Shown here in pieces: positions 1 to 11,591 of a stretch of DNA of 64,000 nt. Location of the stretch: the NCBI GenBank assembly GCA_015501585.1, contig JADNRY010000037.1, forward strand, positions 62,001 through 126,000. Reading direction: 5' to 3'. A model generated the notes under the pieces. It saw nothing but the letters and a program-made list of their open reading frames with translations, did no database searches and was not told the origin of the DNA. This DNA is from Rhodocollybia butyracea (Eukaryota; Basidiomycota; Agaricomycetes; Agaricales; Omphalotaceae). The first letter of the stretch is position 1; every line of letters begins with the position of its first letter. The position numbers and the translations under genes were made by a program.

Positions 1-971
1 AAGTGCATGAGCCATCACACAGAATAAACAGACTAGATGCGGGAAAAGTCAGCTGGCCAGTGAAGCGCGTGTTTTTGTCGTCGCCCCCGCATGGTGTCTA
101 CGACCGAGAATCAAGCATTTGTTAGTAGCAAACTGATTAGCATCAATCTAGCACTAATCTTTCGAGCACTCGATATGGCTTGGCGAAGACACTGGCAGTT
201 GATTCACATGAGTTCCTCAAAGGTGCAAAGCGATGAAAAACTTGGATAGATTATCTTCATTCGTGTTGGGTGCAAATACCGGTTCAAAGGAGACACCGAT
301 ATTGGTCTGAAAATCCATCTACTAGAGAATAAGAGTCGGGACGGTTCCAAATATAATACTCAATTGGGATGTACCTGTATTCTGCTTTGGCCTCTGGGGC
401 CGTATTCTGGTCGCAAGCTACGGACCTGAACCCAACGCAAAGGCTGTAGAACCGAAGCGGATAACGTCCAGCAATTTATCGCTCGGAAACTTGCCCAGCG
501 GATGCTCAAAGCCGTAGGGGATATCCAGGAGCGTTATCGTGAAGCTATGATGAACGAAGAAACTACTGCAGAATGGGATTTCCCTAGTCTTCGAGCTTGT
601 AAAGTTCACCTGTGCGATGTGCTTGCAAGGGAATACCGTGTCGAGCTGGGGTTGGGCGAAACGGAACGCACTGGACCTGATCGGAGTACATAAAGGAGTT
701 TGCTTCTGAAGTAGTACACCGAAATCCATGCGAGCCGCTGAAATTATTCAATGTCCCATGTAGATACTGTGATGTGCTCGAAGATACTGATTTTTATCGA
801 CTCGAGTGCTGCAAGGCGGTGGCTGAGGTGTATATATTTTGATGATTTGATGATGAGCACTGAGAACATGGCATCAGGCCTCCGGAATCTAACACATGGC
901 TTTGCCAAAGCCATACTCGAAGTCAAGAAAAACAAGCGTAGCATTGAACTACGAATTGTACATCACTTCAG
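1..971. other. No gene supported
   Basis: Both strands are broken by stops. A short plus-strand stretch near 690-830 has cysteine pairs (CRYC then ECC) faintly resembling half of a zinc finger, but it runs into a stop and cannot be joined to a longer frame. Positions 413-440 are identical to 3955-3982. Confidence 0.4.
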
Positions 972-1380
972 TCATACAAGGATCCATTGTGGCCCATCAA
1001 CCCCCAATGCTTCACTCACAGCCTTCAGCTTCTTCAAAGTAGGTGAGTAGGTGAGATTGGAAAACTTTTTAGAAGCCACGGCAAAGTCCAGAACATCATC
1101 CTCGCATTTCGTCATGTTCGGGCGAAGAATACGGAAATCGAAATTCATACGGTGCTCGATACCAAGAGGTCTGCATGTTCGTCTCATCACGCCTAGTGTG
1201 CGTGTCTCCATCGTGATATTAGTAGATCGTTGCTCTACGAAGTCAGGGTGAAGTTTCTCATATTCGAGGAGGGTTCCGTATGAGATGACGAAGCCATAGA
1301 GGTATCGGCCGCAATCATCGATGATCTCTGGGTGCGGAGGAGGTGCTTCGCTTGTCCAATCTCTCCTGGAAGCGTAGTTT
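972..1380 (-). CDS. Hypothetical protein fragment, partial
   Basis: An open frame of about 135 codons starts just after an in-frame TGA near 1381, probably an intron acceptor region. It runs to a stop at 972 or to a GTATGA splice donor close by. The peptide has coding-like composition (for example HPEIIDDCGRYLYGFVISYG and MNFDFRILRPNM) and no low complexity. I do not recognise a family. Neither the first exon upstream nor a continuation downstream could be resolved, so this may be an internal exon or a relic. Confidence is low. Confidence 0.3.
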
Positions 1381-3232
1381 CATCACTAAATCAGGGGAAA
1401 CGTCATTTGAGATTTCACGAATTACAAGATCCAGGGATAATTATCTGTGCTTGCACAGGATAATAACCGTTTACAACCTAGGAAAAATTATTGGATAAAA
1501 TTACATTTGTAAATGAGTTCTTGGGAATGATTTTACCAGATTTCATCCACATCAAATCATTACACGAGATTTTTCATGAATAAAATCTACGGTTGATAAT
1601 TCTCCTTACTCGCATCTCATTCTGACTCACAAGAACAATTATGCTCAACCTGCAATCAGTTCTGAACCCGCAATAATTATTTTCTCAAAGTTTTAACCGT
1701 AGGTAATTATCTAGTAATCGAATATTCTAATCCCAATACTGATCTGTTTTATAATAACTTGCATGCACTTACGAGCTCCCTAGTATACTAAGTAGTATTC
1801 TTAAGTACAAGCACAACAGATAGGACAGTATTAAGATCATGGTATGTACTTCAAAGCTTTCAAAGTTCAAAGCAACTGCACATCGCGTGCATTTGACGCA
1901 ACACGTCTGACAGTCTCGCGGCTGGACTCCAAGTCGTTTGACAGCAGCCTCGGAAGGTCTAGGACCACTTGACAAGGTATTTGTACTGGGCGCCAAGAAA
2001 ACCGGGGTACGACGCGTAAGCCTTACCGTATCGAAGGGTTTCAAAGGCCGCGCGGCGTGCATGGCACAGTCACAGGGTCGCGAGGATTATAAATCGGTTC
2101 AACTTTGGAACAGGACGATTTCATCCTTTCTTCCTTCCCTTGTGGGCCCCATCTCTGTATCTAACTATGTATGCTCTCAAACCTCAAGTTCTCTTTGCTA
2201 CTTCCCCACAAGCTCCTGGGCCTTTACTCCCTTATCTTCAAAGCCTTCAAATGTGTCTCCAGTTCTTCAAGGCCTCAAGTGCAGTGTTCAACCTTCGTCA
2301 AGTGCTCTTCGTCAAGTACCCGCAATCAACGTTTCGACGTCGAGGGCCTGCTCCGTTGCATTCAAGGCATTCAAGGGGGATGTGGTAGGAAGTGAGGTGG
2401 CAATGTTGCGGGTGTGCATGCTTAAGGTAATTTATGTATCATCTGTACTGCTTGTTAGCTAGCAAATATACATATTTCATTACTTTTCTGCTATTGTTTA
2501 AGCGTATGGAATGACAAACGGAGCTGGAATGCTCACAACCTGTCTTAACTCATCAGATTCATTTTGGTGCACTTCAAGTAGGCATAATTATTTTAATACA
2601 TTAAAACACGAAAGGATTATTATACCCGATTGCAGCCCGATTATCGAAAAGGGGGCTATCCATATGATGGTATATATTGCTATAAAATCATCTGAAATCG
2701 TTGCACCAGAATCGTTGCGGTTTCACCAGATTATAATCGATTCGCCGGAACGGTAACCGGTTATGATAGCTACCGAAATTCAGTGATGACTTGAGCCAGA
2801 TTTTCTAGTACGAGAAGAGAGTTTGGCCTTATGGGCGGCTTTCTTTGATAAAGCTATAAGGTCAAAGCGCGGATCGACTGGTCTAAGATAGCTTCAGTTA
2901 GCGTATAATCCAGTAAGCACTATGAGTAATGACTTCTCCATTGCGATGAGCGTCGAGCAGGGAAAATGCCAATTTTTTTGGTCGGTATTAGATATGTACA
3001 CGCCTACAAAGTTTTTTCCGCGCCTCTTGTACTGCAAAGAGCTGTAAAACATTTTCACGGAATTATGCAAACGGCAGTAATTACTTTGGCCTCTGGTGTT
3101 TTGGTTGAAGTGTTGAGCTGTCTAGAAGCAGATATGTTTCCCATTTCCAGGTGGCTTCTTCTTTCTTCGAATTCATCTATATCTGAATATTCCCTCCCTT
3201 CCAAACCCTGACAAAACTCCCAGAGATAATAT
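1381..3232. other. Intergenic, AT-rich; no gene supported
   Basis: About 1430-1760 is AT-rich and stop-rich in all frames. From about 1850 to 2390 the sequence has degenerate repeats of TTCAAAGC / TTCAAGGC type words, which open a 174-codon frame on the plus strand. That frame looks like a repeat artefact rather than a gene. Nothing recognisable lies in 2500-3200. Confidence 0.4.
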
Positions 3233-4266
3233 TCACACGTCTTCCCGCTCGTCCGACCAGACAGATAAGGTAAGAGGAATAGACATCCTTCTCTGTGTCG
3301 CACTTGGAATTTGCACCAACGATTGCGATGATGGGATGGAGTTTCTCTTGGAAATCCTGGAAATAATACTGAGACGCGTCTCGGAAGCTGCAATTGAAGT
3401 ACGACGAGTTTGAGCCAGGACGTTGGTAGCGACAGTTGGCGTAGATGTGTCTTCAAGGTAAGCATGGGTGGAGTCATCTTGAGGCACCAGGTCAAGCTTT
3501 GAGGGACATTCGCAAGGGCCTTGAAGGGTACACGGTGGACGAATCACAGGTGTAGTGTCTACAGGATCTGACGGAAAAGGAAGAGGTGCTAGATTGGGAC
3601 GAGAGAAGAAACAAGGTAGAAGAATTGCAAGTATAATCTCGAATGGGAACGGAGCAGGTGAAGAGTCAATGTCGCGCTTCCAAACATTCCTGTCAAATGA
3701 GAAGTAGGTCAACATGGACAAGTTGACGAGAGCGATGGTATATCCAAAGTCTAAGAAAAGGAGATAAGCATGGTGTTGAGATTAGGCTAGAAAAACTTAC
3801 GCGTGAACAACACTACGAGTACGATCCGAACCCAGATTCCCATAATGTTATCCAGCTTCAGACGGACCATTTCTGTATCGTCTACAGGAAGACAGACAGC
3901 ATAGAGAGCTAGCACTAGATTACCGCTTTCGTCAAGGCCCAGATGAAAGCGATAGCAAGCTACGGACCTGAACCCAACGCAATGGCTGCAAAGCTGCTAC
4001 AGATTTCTTGCATGACGGAGGCGCGGCGCTTGAACAATTTGGAGATCGCCCTGGACAAAAATTATTATAGCCGCAGTGTAGACATGATGTACACACGGGT
4101 TAGCAAACAGAACAAGCAGCGCTATTTCTAAAGTTCCTATGATCCAGATACTATTGGGAGACGAAAATGAACGACAGAGATAGATCGCAAGAGCGAAACT
4201 GGCGATATGAGTAGATACAAAAGTTACAGATAGAATTTGTCTGAGCGTAGAGAATCTGAAAGTCAT
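3233..4266 (-). CDS. Putative multi-pass membrane protein, unknown function
   Basis: The ATG at 4266 opens a frame with two clear hydrophobic spans: residues about 10-30, and about 38-70 including SIWIIGTLEIALLVLFANPC. After unresolved splicing near 3990-3840, the sequence continues with GIWVRIVLVVLFT. A 50-nt GTAAGT...TTAG intron (about 3808-3759) joins this to HFGYTIALVNLSMLTYFSFD, giving another membrane segment. The C-terminal part (3721-3233) is a Ser/Thr/Pro-rich cytoplasmic-type tail. The order of hydrophobic segments and hydrophilic tail resembles the many seven-span orphan membrane proteins of Agaricomycetes, but no family motif is recognised. The junction near 3990 lacks an obvious GT donor, so the model is incomplete. 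Confidence 0.35.
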
Positions 4267-4434
4267 GTTGAGCGATGTAGTGTAGAAATGGATAGCGACT
4301 GTAGGAGAGATGATTTAAGCGCCGTATGTGCCATGGCGCGGGAGCACGTGCTGTGACTAAGTGTAACGTTTGATTCCGTTCGTTCAACTGCAAACTTGAC
4401 TTGCTTTCAACTTTGGAGGTGCTGGGTGCGCCCC

Positions 4435-7158
4435 ATGGATCCGGAAAAACAAAACAGAAGAATTCGAATTCTTCACTCGGTCGCGCCCTCTCAGACTTAT
4501 ATCCTTTCTTGCTCGCCTTCTACTGTGCCAATATACCCTTTAAACGACGGAAATGCCACCCAGTTTGCCACAGTGTCTCTGCGAACATGTATCGAAATCA
4601 TCTACGAGGCCAGCTCGGAACTTTTTACCGACAGCCTGAAAGACTATTCCGTATACTGTATGGACCCTTTGGAATCTCTGTCGATGGCCAGCTCTAGTAA
4701 GCCTGTTACGGTGGCTTGTGGCCTCGGCCGTGTCTCCACAATTAGAGCTTCGCACGACAGAACTAGGGTGACGGGTACAATGATGAGGGATAGAACTGGT
4801 CAAGAGTCGCTGGAGGTCGTTTTTGTTCTTCGTGAAGTTCGTTTCTTCATTTGCTTCCGATGAATTTTTCTCTTATCGTTCGTCAGACTATTGCTCTTTC
4901 TCAAGGTTGGATATAACATTTCTTAGAAAACTGCAACACTCTTATTTTGCATCCAGTTCCTGACCCCGCTGCAGAAGATAGAATTAACGCTGCTCGTGCG
5001 CGTCTGGAGCAGACACGACAGCAGGAGATAAAACGCCAGCAAAAAGCCCAAGAACCCAAGCCTGCGAAACCGAAACCGAAAACACAGAAAAACCCACCAA
5101 CAGAAGCGGATCGCCTTTGGGCCATGGCTCGTAGATGCACGGAGCAGTCGAATGCACCGCAAACTGTAGAGTCAACACCGTTTATTTTTCGCCCAAATGC
5201 CCCTTCTGGTTCCGCCACTCCTGACAAGCTACCGCCAGAGGCTATATCTATCCTCGAAGCAACCAGTAACAATCCCCAAATCGACCGGGCGGTTCTATTC
5301 AGTGTCCTCAGTCAGATCGATTCCGTCTCCAAAGAGAGTAACATTCCATTTATGGATGCTCTCAGACGTATTGCGCCTCAAATATCGGCACCTTCGACTC
5401 TTCAGAGATCTCAATCATCTCCGCAGATGCCTGCTTCGAATACACACTCTTCTGCGGATGACGCAGTTGTAATCCTCGATAAGGAGAATGTCAATCCGTC
5501 CGCTTTTCGCCGACGAGCAGAACAAGATACAGAAGCTGCTAAACTCCTGGTGACCGGATCCACGCCGAATCCTCCGCACCCAGCGCCTGGCCTTGGCCAG
5601 AGCACGCTGTCCAATACTACTTTGAACAATGATCCTACTCCTCCTGCTCCCCGTAATTTTAGGAAGCGTACTCTAAGCCAAGTTTTTGAAGGAGGACATT
5701 CGTCCCCCCGCGCTAAAGCTCCTGCACTCGACCATTTACGTAGTTTCCGATTTGGTCACCCGATGTCTTCACCTCCTCGGCCCTCTCGATCTATGGAGAA
5801 CTCGAGCCCCGGTTACTCCAAGGACCAACCCATCGTTATCCCCGACTCGCCTTCCACTCCAAAACTGAATCAAAAAACAAACTCGCGCACACGACTAAAG
5901 CCGTATACCGTTCCTGATTGGGCTCGAACAGAGACTACTACGCAGCCTAAGTTATCGGAGGAGGCCCAGTTAATGCTGAAAGAAGCCGAACAACGCAAGG
6001 CCGACTCAAAGCTGGCAAAGAGGATGAAATACTTGCAACAGAAGAAGGCGGGACCGATGCAGAGGACCAATAGTACACCGGCGTTATTTTCGACGACCGC
6101 TGATGAGCCTGTTGCGTCTAGCTCTACCCTTTCTCCCGCCCCCGTAAAACCTCTATGGCAGCACCACCCCCGCCTTCTGCTCTTGGCCCCCATTACTCCC
6201 AGTTTTCGCTGCCCCCGACACTTCTATACTTCTTCCAGACTCTTCTCCTTCACGCTCTCCTTCCCCGAAACTCGTTACACACCTTGTTCCTCCATGCACG
6301 CCTCCACGTAAGCGCACTCTCCCAGCGAGTTCGTCTCCTGAAGATGAAGAGGAGTTTTCATTATTTACCCCTCGTGTAATGGATACACCTGGCCCACGCA
6401 GAGGCCCTTCGTTATTCGACAGCCCATCTCTTAGATTTCCTAGCATGCGAGCTATCCACCAGCGCGAGGTCACTCCTCCACCATCCAGCGAAACCGTTGG
6501 GGAGGGTGACGACTCAGATGGCGAAAACTTGCTTGAACAAGAGTTGAACAGCGTGCTCACAGAAACCGTATCTCCGAGCGATACCTCGCTTGAAGCATTC
6601 AAGCCTGGGACAGACCCACAGAGTGACCCAGATGACGACGAGGAAGACGATTCTGACAAGCCTTTCTGGCCTGGCCTACCTCCGTCATCTCCGCTACCTC
6701 AAAGTAGCCCCCTCCTTCAGCCGATCGCTGATGATATACCTGACGACGACGATTTCGAACTCCCTATGGCTTCTTCGGATCTCGATGCTGGTGATGCCCA
6801 AACCAAATCTCATGGCGGTGACGGCGACGATGAAGCACCACCCCCTGAGGAGGAGGCTCTATTCGACGAATCTGCCCTCGCCGTCCTCCTAGAAATCTTA
6901 ACGAACGCCAACGACACTCAGTTTACGTCTACTTCTAACTCAGAGCCTTCATCCGCAGACGACATTCTGAAGGAACTAGGGGCCGTCCCTGATGAATTGG
7001 CGCAGGACCAACAGTTGGATCCTGGCCTTCTCCCTTCCGATATTAATTTTGACCCCTTTTGGAATGCCATAGGACCCTTGCTCGAGCAGAATGCGAGTAA
7101 CAATGGCATCGAGGAACCGGATCCGATAAAGGCTCTCCTGAGTGGGTGTGTTCTCTGA
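4435..7158 (+). CDS. Ams2/Spt21-like transcription or chromatin regulator
   Basis: Exon 1 (4435-4831) encodes the conserved N-terminal domain of the fungal Ams2/Spt21 family. Seen in sequence: RIRILHSVAPSQTYILSCSP, a SLRTCIEIIYEASSELF helix, DYSVYCMDP, and LEVVFVL. A 95-nt phase-1 intron (4832-4926, GTGAAG...TTAG) joins it to NCNTLILHPVPDPAAEDRIN, the second family block, followed by a charged coiled coil. Residues near 5900-5960 contain VPDWARTETTTQPKLSEEA, a third conserved block. The C-terminal half is acidic and Ser/Pro-rich. In yeasts this family controls histone-gene transcription and silencing; that role here is inferred. The reading frame moves from one phase to another between about 6144 and 6230 in a C-rich stretch with no intron that fits, so the tail (6230-7158) is in frame only if there is a small indel. 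ATG 4435 is chosen because it directly precedes the domain. Confidence 0.75.
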
Positions 7159-7322
7159 ACACTGCTGCTTTCGCCATGTTACATTTGAGATGATTTTGAA
7201 CTTTTTTGTTTTGCAAATTTAGCTATTATAATGTTTGTATTACCACTACACACGAGCTTTCGATAGGATAAGAATGTTGAAATCAAAGCATGTAAACCAT
7301 TATTTATCACCCTTGAACCTTG
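7159..7322. other. Shared 3' intergenic region
   Basis: This is a 164-bp AT-rich gap between the converging stops of the Spt21-like gene and dsc3. It probably holds both polyadenylation regions; no separate feature is seen. Confidence 0.5.
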
Positions 7323-8440
7323 TCAAGAAGTATCCAGCAAGAACCGCCACATCCCAAAGAGAAAATTAGCCAAAAAACCTGCAACTAGCCCAAATTGTAT
7401 TGTTCGCCTGCAAGAACGTCAGATCGCGACTATGAAACAAAAAGGAAATTCATACGAAAATACAACACTATCAGTACCTCGGTGTTCTGTCCCGTCTTCC
7501 CAAAATATTGGCTGAGAAGGTTTGTTGCCGCTGATGAACGCAGGTATGAAAGGAAAGAAGAAACCGATGATGATGCCAATCATCGCCGGAGAATTAGAGT
7601 TGGAAGAATTGGACAAGGACACGTCGTTATTGTCCAAGCTATCTATCCATTGCTCCTCTAACGCACGAGCATGTTCGTCGTCTACAGGGGGGTGGTCAAC
7701 GATAGAAACAAAACGTAGGACGTGTGCTCTCACAATCTTCATCCAGATCAAACTCTCGGTCATCCAAAAAGTTGGATGTTGACTGGCTATGGAACTGGCG
7801 TCGAATGCCGGCTATTTCTTCTTCTGAGAAACCCAAAGAGGCAAGTCTATCGAATCCTCTTGCAGGTTGGATTTGAGATACCTGAAGACCTAGTAAGGCA
7901 TCGAGGGGAGGTCTAACCAACGGTATTACGCACTTGCTCTTTCGCCTCATCATTCTCTAATTCACTGGGCTCGAGCTTTTGTCCTACAGAACAATGTACC
8001 CAGACAGCGGAGGCCGGAGAACCAGCTGCTTCCTGCCGTTCGTCGAGAGATTTCAGCCAGGAGAATACTTTGATTCCATCGGTGAGTAGCCTTCCTGAAT
8101 GTCTATGAAATGAAATTCTTGAGTTAAGCCAAGAGGCAGGAAATTAGCTAGTCCGTACATAAGCCGTAGTCTTCGGTCATTGAATTCTGGTCTTTCGAGT
8201 CGGACCTGAAGGTTCAGAGTATCAGCTAAGTTACGCAGAGTCATTGATACTTACATATCTCTTTACATCTCGGATAGCATCTTCCTGGTTGACAGTGATC
8301 TCCAAGTCGGGTGCGTCCTCGGTGAAACGAATGGTGAAGCTTCGGGTGCTTGATGGAATAACAGTAGCTGTAGCGTCTGAATATCCGTCTAGTGGAGGAT
8401 CGACAGCCTTTTGCTTCCCTTTAGCCTTTTCACTAAGCAT
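7323..8440 (-). CDS. dsc3: Dsc E3 ubiquitin ligase complex subunit 3
   Basis: This gene has several short introns. Exon 1 from ATG 8440 encodes a ubiquitin-like N-terminus (SFTIRFTEDAPDLEITVNQE, then DAIRDVKRY). It is followed by VRLERPEFNDRRLRLMYG, and then by the RLLTDGIKVFSWLKSL and ASAVWVHCSVGQKL block, typical of the DUF2407 region. The C-terminal DUF2407_C region reads GFDRLASLGFSEEEIAGIRR and HARALEEQWIDSLD, then the membrane segment MIGIIIGFFFPFIPAF. After a last intron comes FGLVAGFLANFLFGMWRFLL and the stop at 7323-7325. In fission yeast, Dsc3 is part of the Golgi Dsc complex that works with SREBP processing and membrane-protein degradation; the role here follows from the family. 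The gene converges on the Spt21-like gene. Confidence 0.85.
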
Positions 8441-9007
8441 TCTTCGACGTAGTAGATGAAGACTAAGAGTGCGCGCTAATGCGGATGGGCGGCTCGGTCA
8501 AAGCGTGCCGATAAACAGCCTCTGCGGCGTATATTCGATGATTGAAGTTTACTGGAGACATGCTACGCTCATGTGGTGTTTCTAGCCTGCAAGCGCTGGT
8601 ATCGCTTTGAAAAGGTGTACTTGTTGTTCTCGTGTTGCTCGTTGTCAGTAATACCCCTCGTGTGCTTTCATTCGACGCGCCCCAGAACGGTAATATTCTT
8701 GTATACTAGGTAGCTCTGAATAACAGGAAAAAAGGACTGGAAGCTTCGCCAAATGGCTTTTGTGTCCTCGCCTCCAAGTCAAACAGAATCGCGGTCACTT
8801 CTTGTACACAGCCAATTTTGGTACGTTGGGAATGACCGCATATAATGAGCTCGGGCAGGTGATATTCTCCATTCTGTATCTTGATACCATAATATCAGAG
8901 TGCACGCAAGCCTCGTTGTAATGAGAACAGAATCTTGGAAACGGTAAACTGATAAGAAATTCTGAAGCTGCACATAGTACGAAATAAGATTTCAGTGAGC
9001 GGTAGGT
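8441..9007. other. Intergenic region, no gene seen
   Basis: This is the upstream region of dsc3 and the downstream region of the F-box gene. The short open frames here have no coding character. Confidence 0.5.
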
Positions 9008-10711
9008 TTATTTCTGATCATCCTCCCACAAAATTACGAGTCTCATACCATCCTTCTCGATATGGTCCAAGACATCGTAAACATCCAGAGCCTTTTTTCT
9101 ACACCGATATGTCATAGTAAATGACCGCAAACAGTCAACTTCCCGACTCGAAACGAAATCTGATGTCCAGCGAGACTTGATCATATCAACAACTGCTTGG
9201 TCGTTGAAGACATCTCCGCTGTAAGTTAATTTAAGGGAGCGCAACCTCGGGAGGAGGGGTCTATTCAGCGAGCTATCTTGATATCGATATGCATGCAGGC
9301 TTTCTATCAGTCCTGCTGTGATAGGACTTTCTTCAGGAGGGACATTGGTGTCGATGAGAGTGAAATCCAACAAGGTTGGGACGTGAGCTAACAGATAGAC
9401 CATACTCGAATCGGGAATGTTGAGGCTTTCGATGAAGAGAGTTGTTAATGAGAAGGATGAATGCTGAACAAAGGCCATGAAATGGTTGAAGAATGCCCAT
9501 GGGCCCGACGTAGGATGTGCATAATCTGGTTGGATTTTAAGAGATTTCAAGGCAGGGAGCTTGAAAAATGGGAACACCGGCGTTACAGTGAGGTTACCCG
9601 TGTCAAAAAGACGAATTGTTAACCTCTCTAGGAGGTCGTATGCGGTGGGTAAGACTACGAGACCATCAAATGTCGCTCTCTTTATATAGATATCTGGGAT
9701 ATCCAACGCTATGAGATGGGTACTCCGAGCAAGCGTTCCCATGTCGGCGTCATCGATCACACGCACTCGAAGCCATGTCAACTGGCTGAGGGGGAACTCG
9801 GAAGGGAAGAACGCTGCACGCGCCATGAGGTTTAAGCATTTGAGGTTGGGATAGATACGAGTAAAGAAAACCCAATCTGTTTGGTTGCTATCGAAGATAC
9901 GAAAGTTGACGAGTTGTGGAAATGTGGGATGGGGTATGGAGGAAAGGGCTGTGAGCAATATCTTGAGATCTCCAGGCCGGTTATTCCAGAAGGTGAGATA
10001 ACGCCAGCGAAGATGTTGGTTAATCAATATAGACAGGGGCCTACACGTTAACTCTGCAGGAGGAATGACGGCTTTGTTCATGTCGATAATGATGGTGAGT
10101 GGGTGTTGTTTAGAACGTTCAACAAATAATGTCAAGGTTTTAGCAGGACGTTCGTAGTAGGACTGATCAGTTGTCAATGAACCGTCTTGAGCCTGAGTCA
10201 TTTTGAACGCGATTCTTGCCCAGATCTGCGGCAATGAAAGCCCAAACCTCCGCCAACGTGAGCATACACTACTGAGGACCAGTGCAGGCTTGGTCTTCAA
10301 ACGTCCGACAGGATCCACCGGCGGATCGACACCAATCGATTTGAACTGATTCATGTCACAGCATTGGTCGAAAACGTATCCCAAAATCTCGCCAGGAAGT
10401 TTTCGAATGGGAGCAAGTAGATATTTCACTTGTTCCATGATTTTACGAGTACGCTCCTGCTCCGCAATCAAGACCATTCGACGCGATTCAAGACGATGAA
10501 TTTCCCTGTCATAATCATCCAAGTCGCGTTGCGCATTTTGAAGAATGGACATGATTTCATCAGGCTGGACTGATGTAGGGCCAGAGTCAAAACGGAGTTT
10601 TTCGCGAATGGACGAGAGATCTATGTTTAGTCGAGGAGCAAAGATGTTTTGTTTGCAGTTTGAACAAAACTGCATGATCGTAGAAAAGGTGTGTGTGTCA
10701 TAAGCGTTCAT
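9008..10711 (-). CDS. F-box protein, basidiomycete type
   Basis: This is a single-exon gene of about 567 codons. The N-terminus has a small cysteine pair (FCSNCKQ). A coiled coil follows (DDYDREIHRLESRRMVLIAE), then the F-box: IRKLPGEILGYVFDQCC and the end motif LSSVCSRWRRFGLSLPQIWA. This order of short coiled coil, F-box and long LRR-like tail is the standard layout of the large Agaricomycete F-box family. The remaining 380 residues contain irregular leucine-rich segments such as YPNLKCLNLMARAAFFP. F-box proteins recruit substrates to SCF ubiquitin ligases through Skp1; the substrate is unknown. ATG 10711 is the first in frame; ATG 10675 (MQFCSNCKQ) is an equally plausible start. Confidence 0.8.
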   Translation of the reverse strand: MNAYDTHTFSTIMQFCSNCKQNIFAPRLNIDLSSIREKLRFDSGPTSVQPDEIMSILQNAQRDLDDYDREIHRLESRRMVLIAEQERTRKIMEQVKYLLAPIRKLPGEILGYVFDQCCDMNQFKSIGVDPPVDPVGRLKTKPALVLSSVCSRWRRFGLSLPQIWARIAFKMTQAQDGSLTTDQSYYERPAKTLTLFVERSKQHPLTIIIDMNKAVIPPAELTCRPLSILINQHLRWRYLTFWNNRPGDLKILLTALSSIPHPTFPQLVNFRIFDSNQTDWVFFTRIYPNLKCLNLMARAAFFPSEFPLSQLTWLRVRVIDDADMGTLARSTHLIALDIPDIYIKRATFDGLVVLPTAYDLLERLTIRLFDTGNLTVTPVFPFFKLPALKSLKIQPDYAHPTSGPWAFFNHFMAFVQHSSFSLTTLFIESLNIPDSSMVYLLAHVPTLLDFTLIDTNVPPEESPITAGLIESLHAYRYQDSSLNRPLLPRLRSLKLTYSGDVFNDQAVVDMIKSRWTSDFVSSREVDCLRSFTMTYRCRKKALDVYDVLDHIEKDGMRLVILWEDDQK

Positions 10712-10854
10712 TTGATTCAAAGTACGAGGCCTACATGTATATTAAGAGGTTTCGACCAACACATGAAAAGTATATTCTCATAAAGTATATGTACTCCATC
10801 CAGGGTTGAGAACGTTCAGTTAGCAAAAACAAAGGTGAATCAAAAACATTATAT

Positions 10855-10936
10855 AGCAGCAACTCGTTTCGATCGAGTGACCTCGGGGTACACACCATAA
10901 TATGGGCCCCGCGCGCTACCACTGCGCCATGCTGCT
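10855..10936 (-). tRNA. Initiator tRNA-Met (CAT) with an 11-nt intron
   Basis: The minus strand folds as a complete tRNA. The acceptor stem is AGCAGCA paired with TGCTGCT (7 bp, A1:T72). The D stem is GCGC/GCGC with loop AGTGGTA, and the anticodon stem is CGGGG/CCCCG. The T stem is ACTCG/CGAGT with loop ATCGAAA. The A1:T72 pair and the loop starting with A54 (ATCGAAA in place of TTCGANN) are eukaryotic initiator hallmarks, as are the GGGCCCAT anticodon arm and CAT anticodon. Eighteen bases lie between the anticodon stem strands, so 11 nt after position 37 form an intron (TTATGGTGTGT). The length is 82 nt including the intron. Confidence 0.88.
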
Positions 10937-11591
10937 TTCAAATGTTTCCAGGGATCTAGAGTCACAACCCTTGAGGAACTAGAGTATACCCGTGAACTAC
11001 GCTTGTCAAACCCATACCTCTCACTGCTCCTGTCAAGCACCTTCTACGACACCTGGACCAACGTGCACTGTCACTGTAGGCCTGCTGCACGCTTACCACG
11101 CGATCACGCCCATATCACGTTCCTGCTGGCTTCTGCTATTTTCACATGTCTATTCTCGCGCGTACGTACTCAATCATCCTTCTTGGTACTTCATCTCTCT
11201 TTCGCATTCTCACCTCCTTTATATTTTGTGTCGCATAATAAGACTCTGTGTACGTTCTGATAGTGTGATAGTGTTCCTTGAATGTTCCTTTTTCTTCCTA
11301 GTGTTGCTTGTTGTCGCTCTCGACAACAAGCTTCCGCCAAATTAGAAATGGTCACAAGATCGACGGGTGCTTGAGATGGCATAGGATGTTTTGTGTCCTA
11401 TATAAGACTCTACCTAGCGTCTCAAGAAGGCTTCTCCAGTCATGAAGGTCAAAATCTGTACGTAGATGTTGTTGGGACGTTTCGCTACTTTACATACAAG
11501 ATACTTTACTTATATACTGAGCATGTGAGTTCTAGACCTAATTGAACTTTTGCTTTCCTTCCCCCATCGTTCACTTTGTTTGTTCGATCAG
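10937..11591. other. Intergenic region, no gene seen
   Basis: This pyrimidine-rich stretch gives open frames without coding character. A possible first exon of the next gene (ATG at about 11441, MKVKIC followed by a GTACGT donor) cannot be confirmed. Confidence 0.4.

Noticed and set aside
690..830. MYND-type zinc finger
   Set aside because: Only two of the needed cysteine pairs, followed by a stop, and the strand opposite the neighbouring coding-like frame.
1938..2462. 174-codon open frame on the plus strand
   Set aside because: Built from TTCAAGGC-type repeats, no domain-like order and overlapping frames equally open; judged a repeat artefact.
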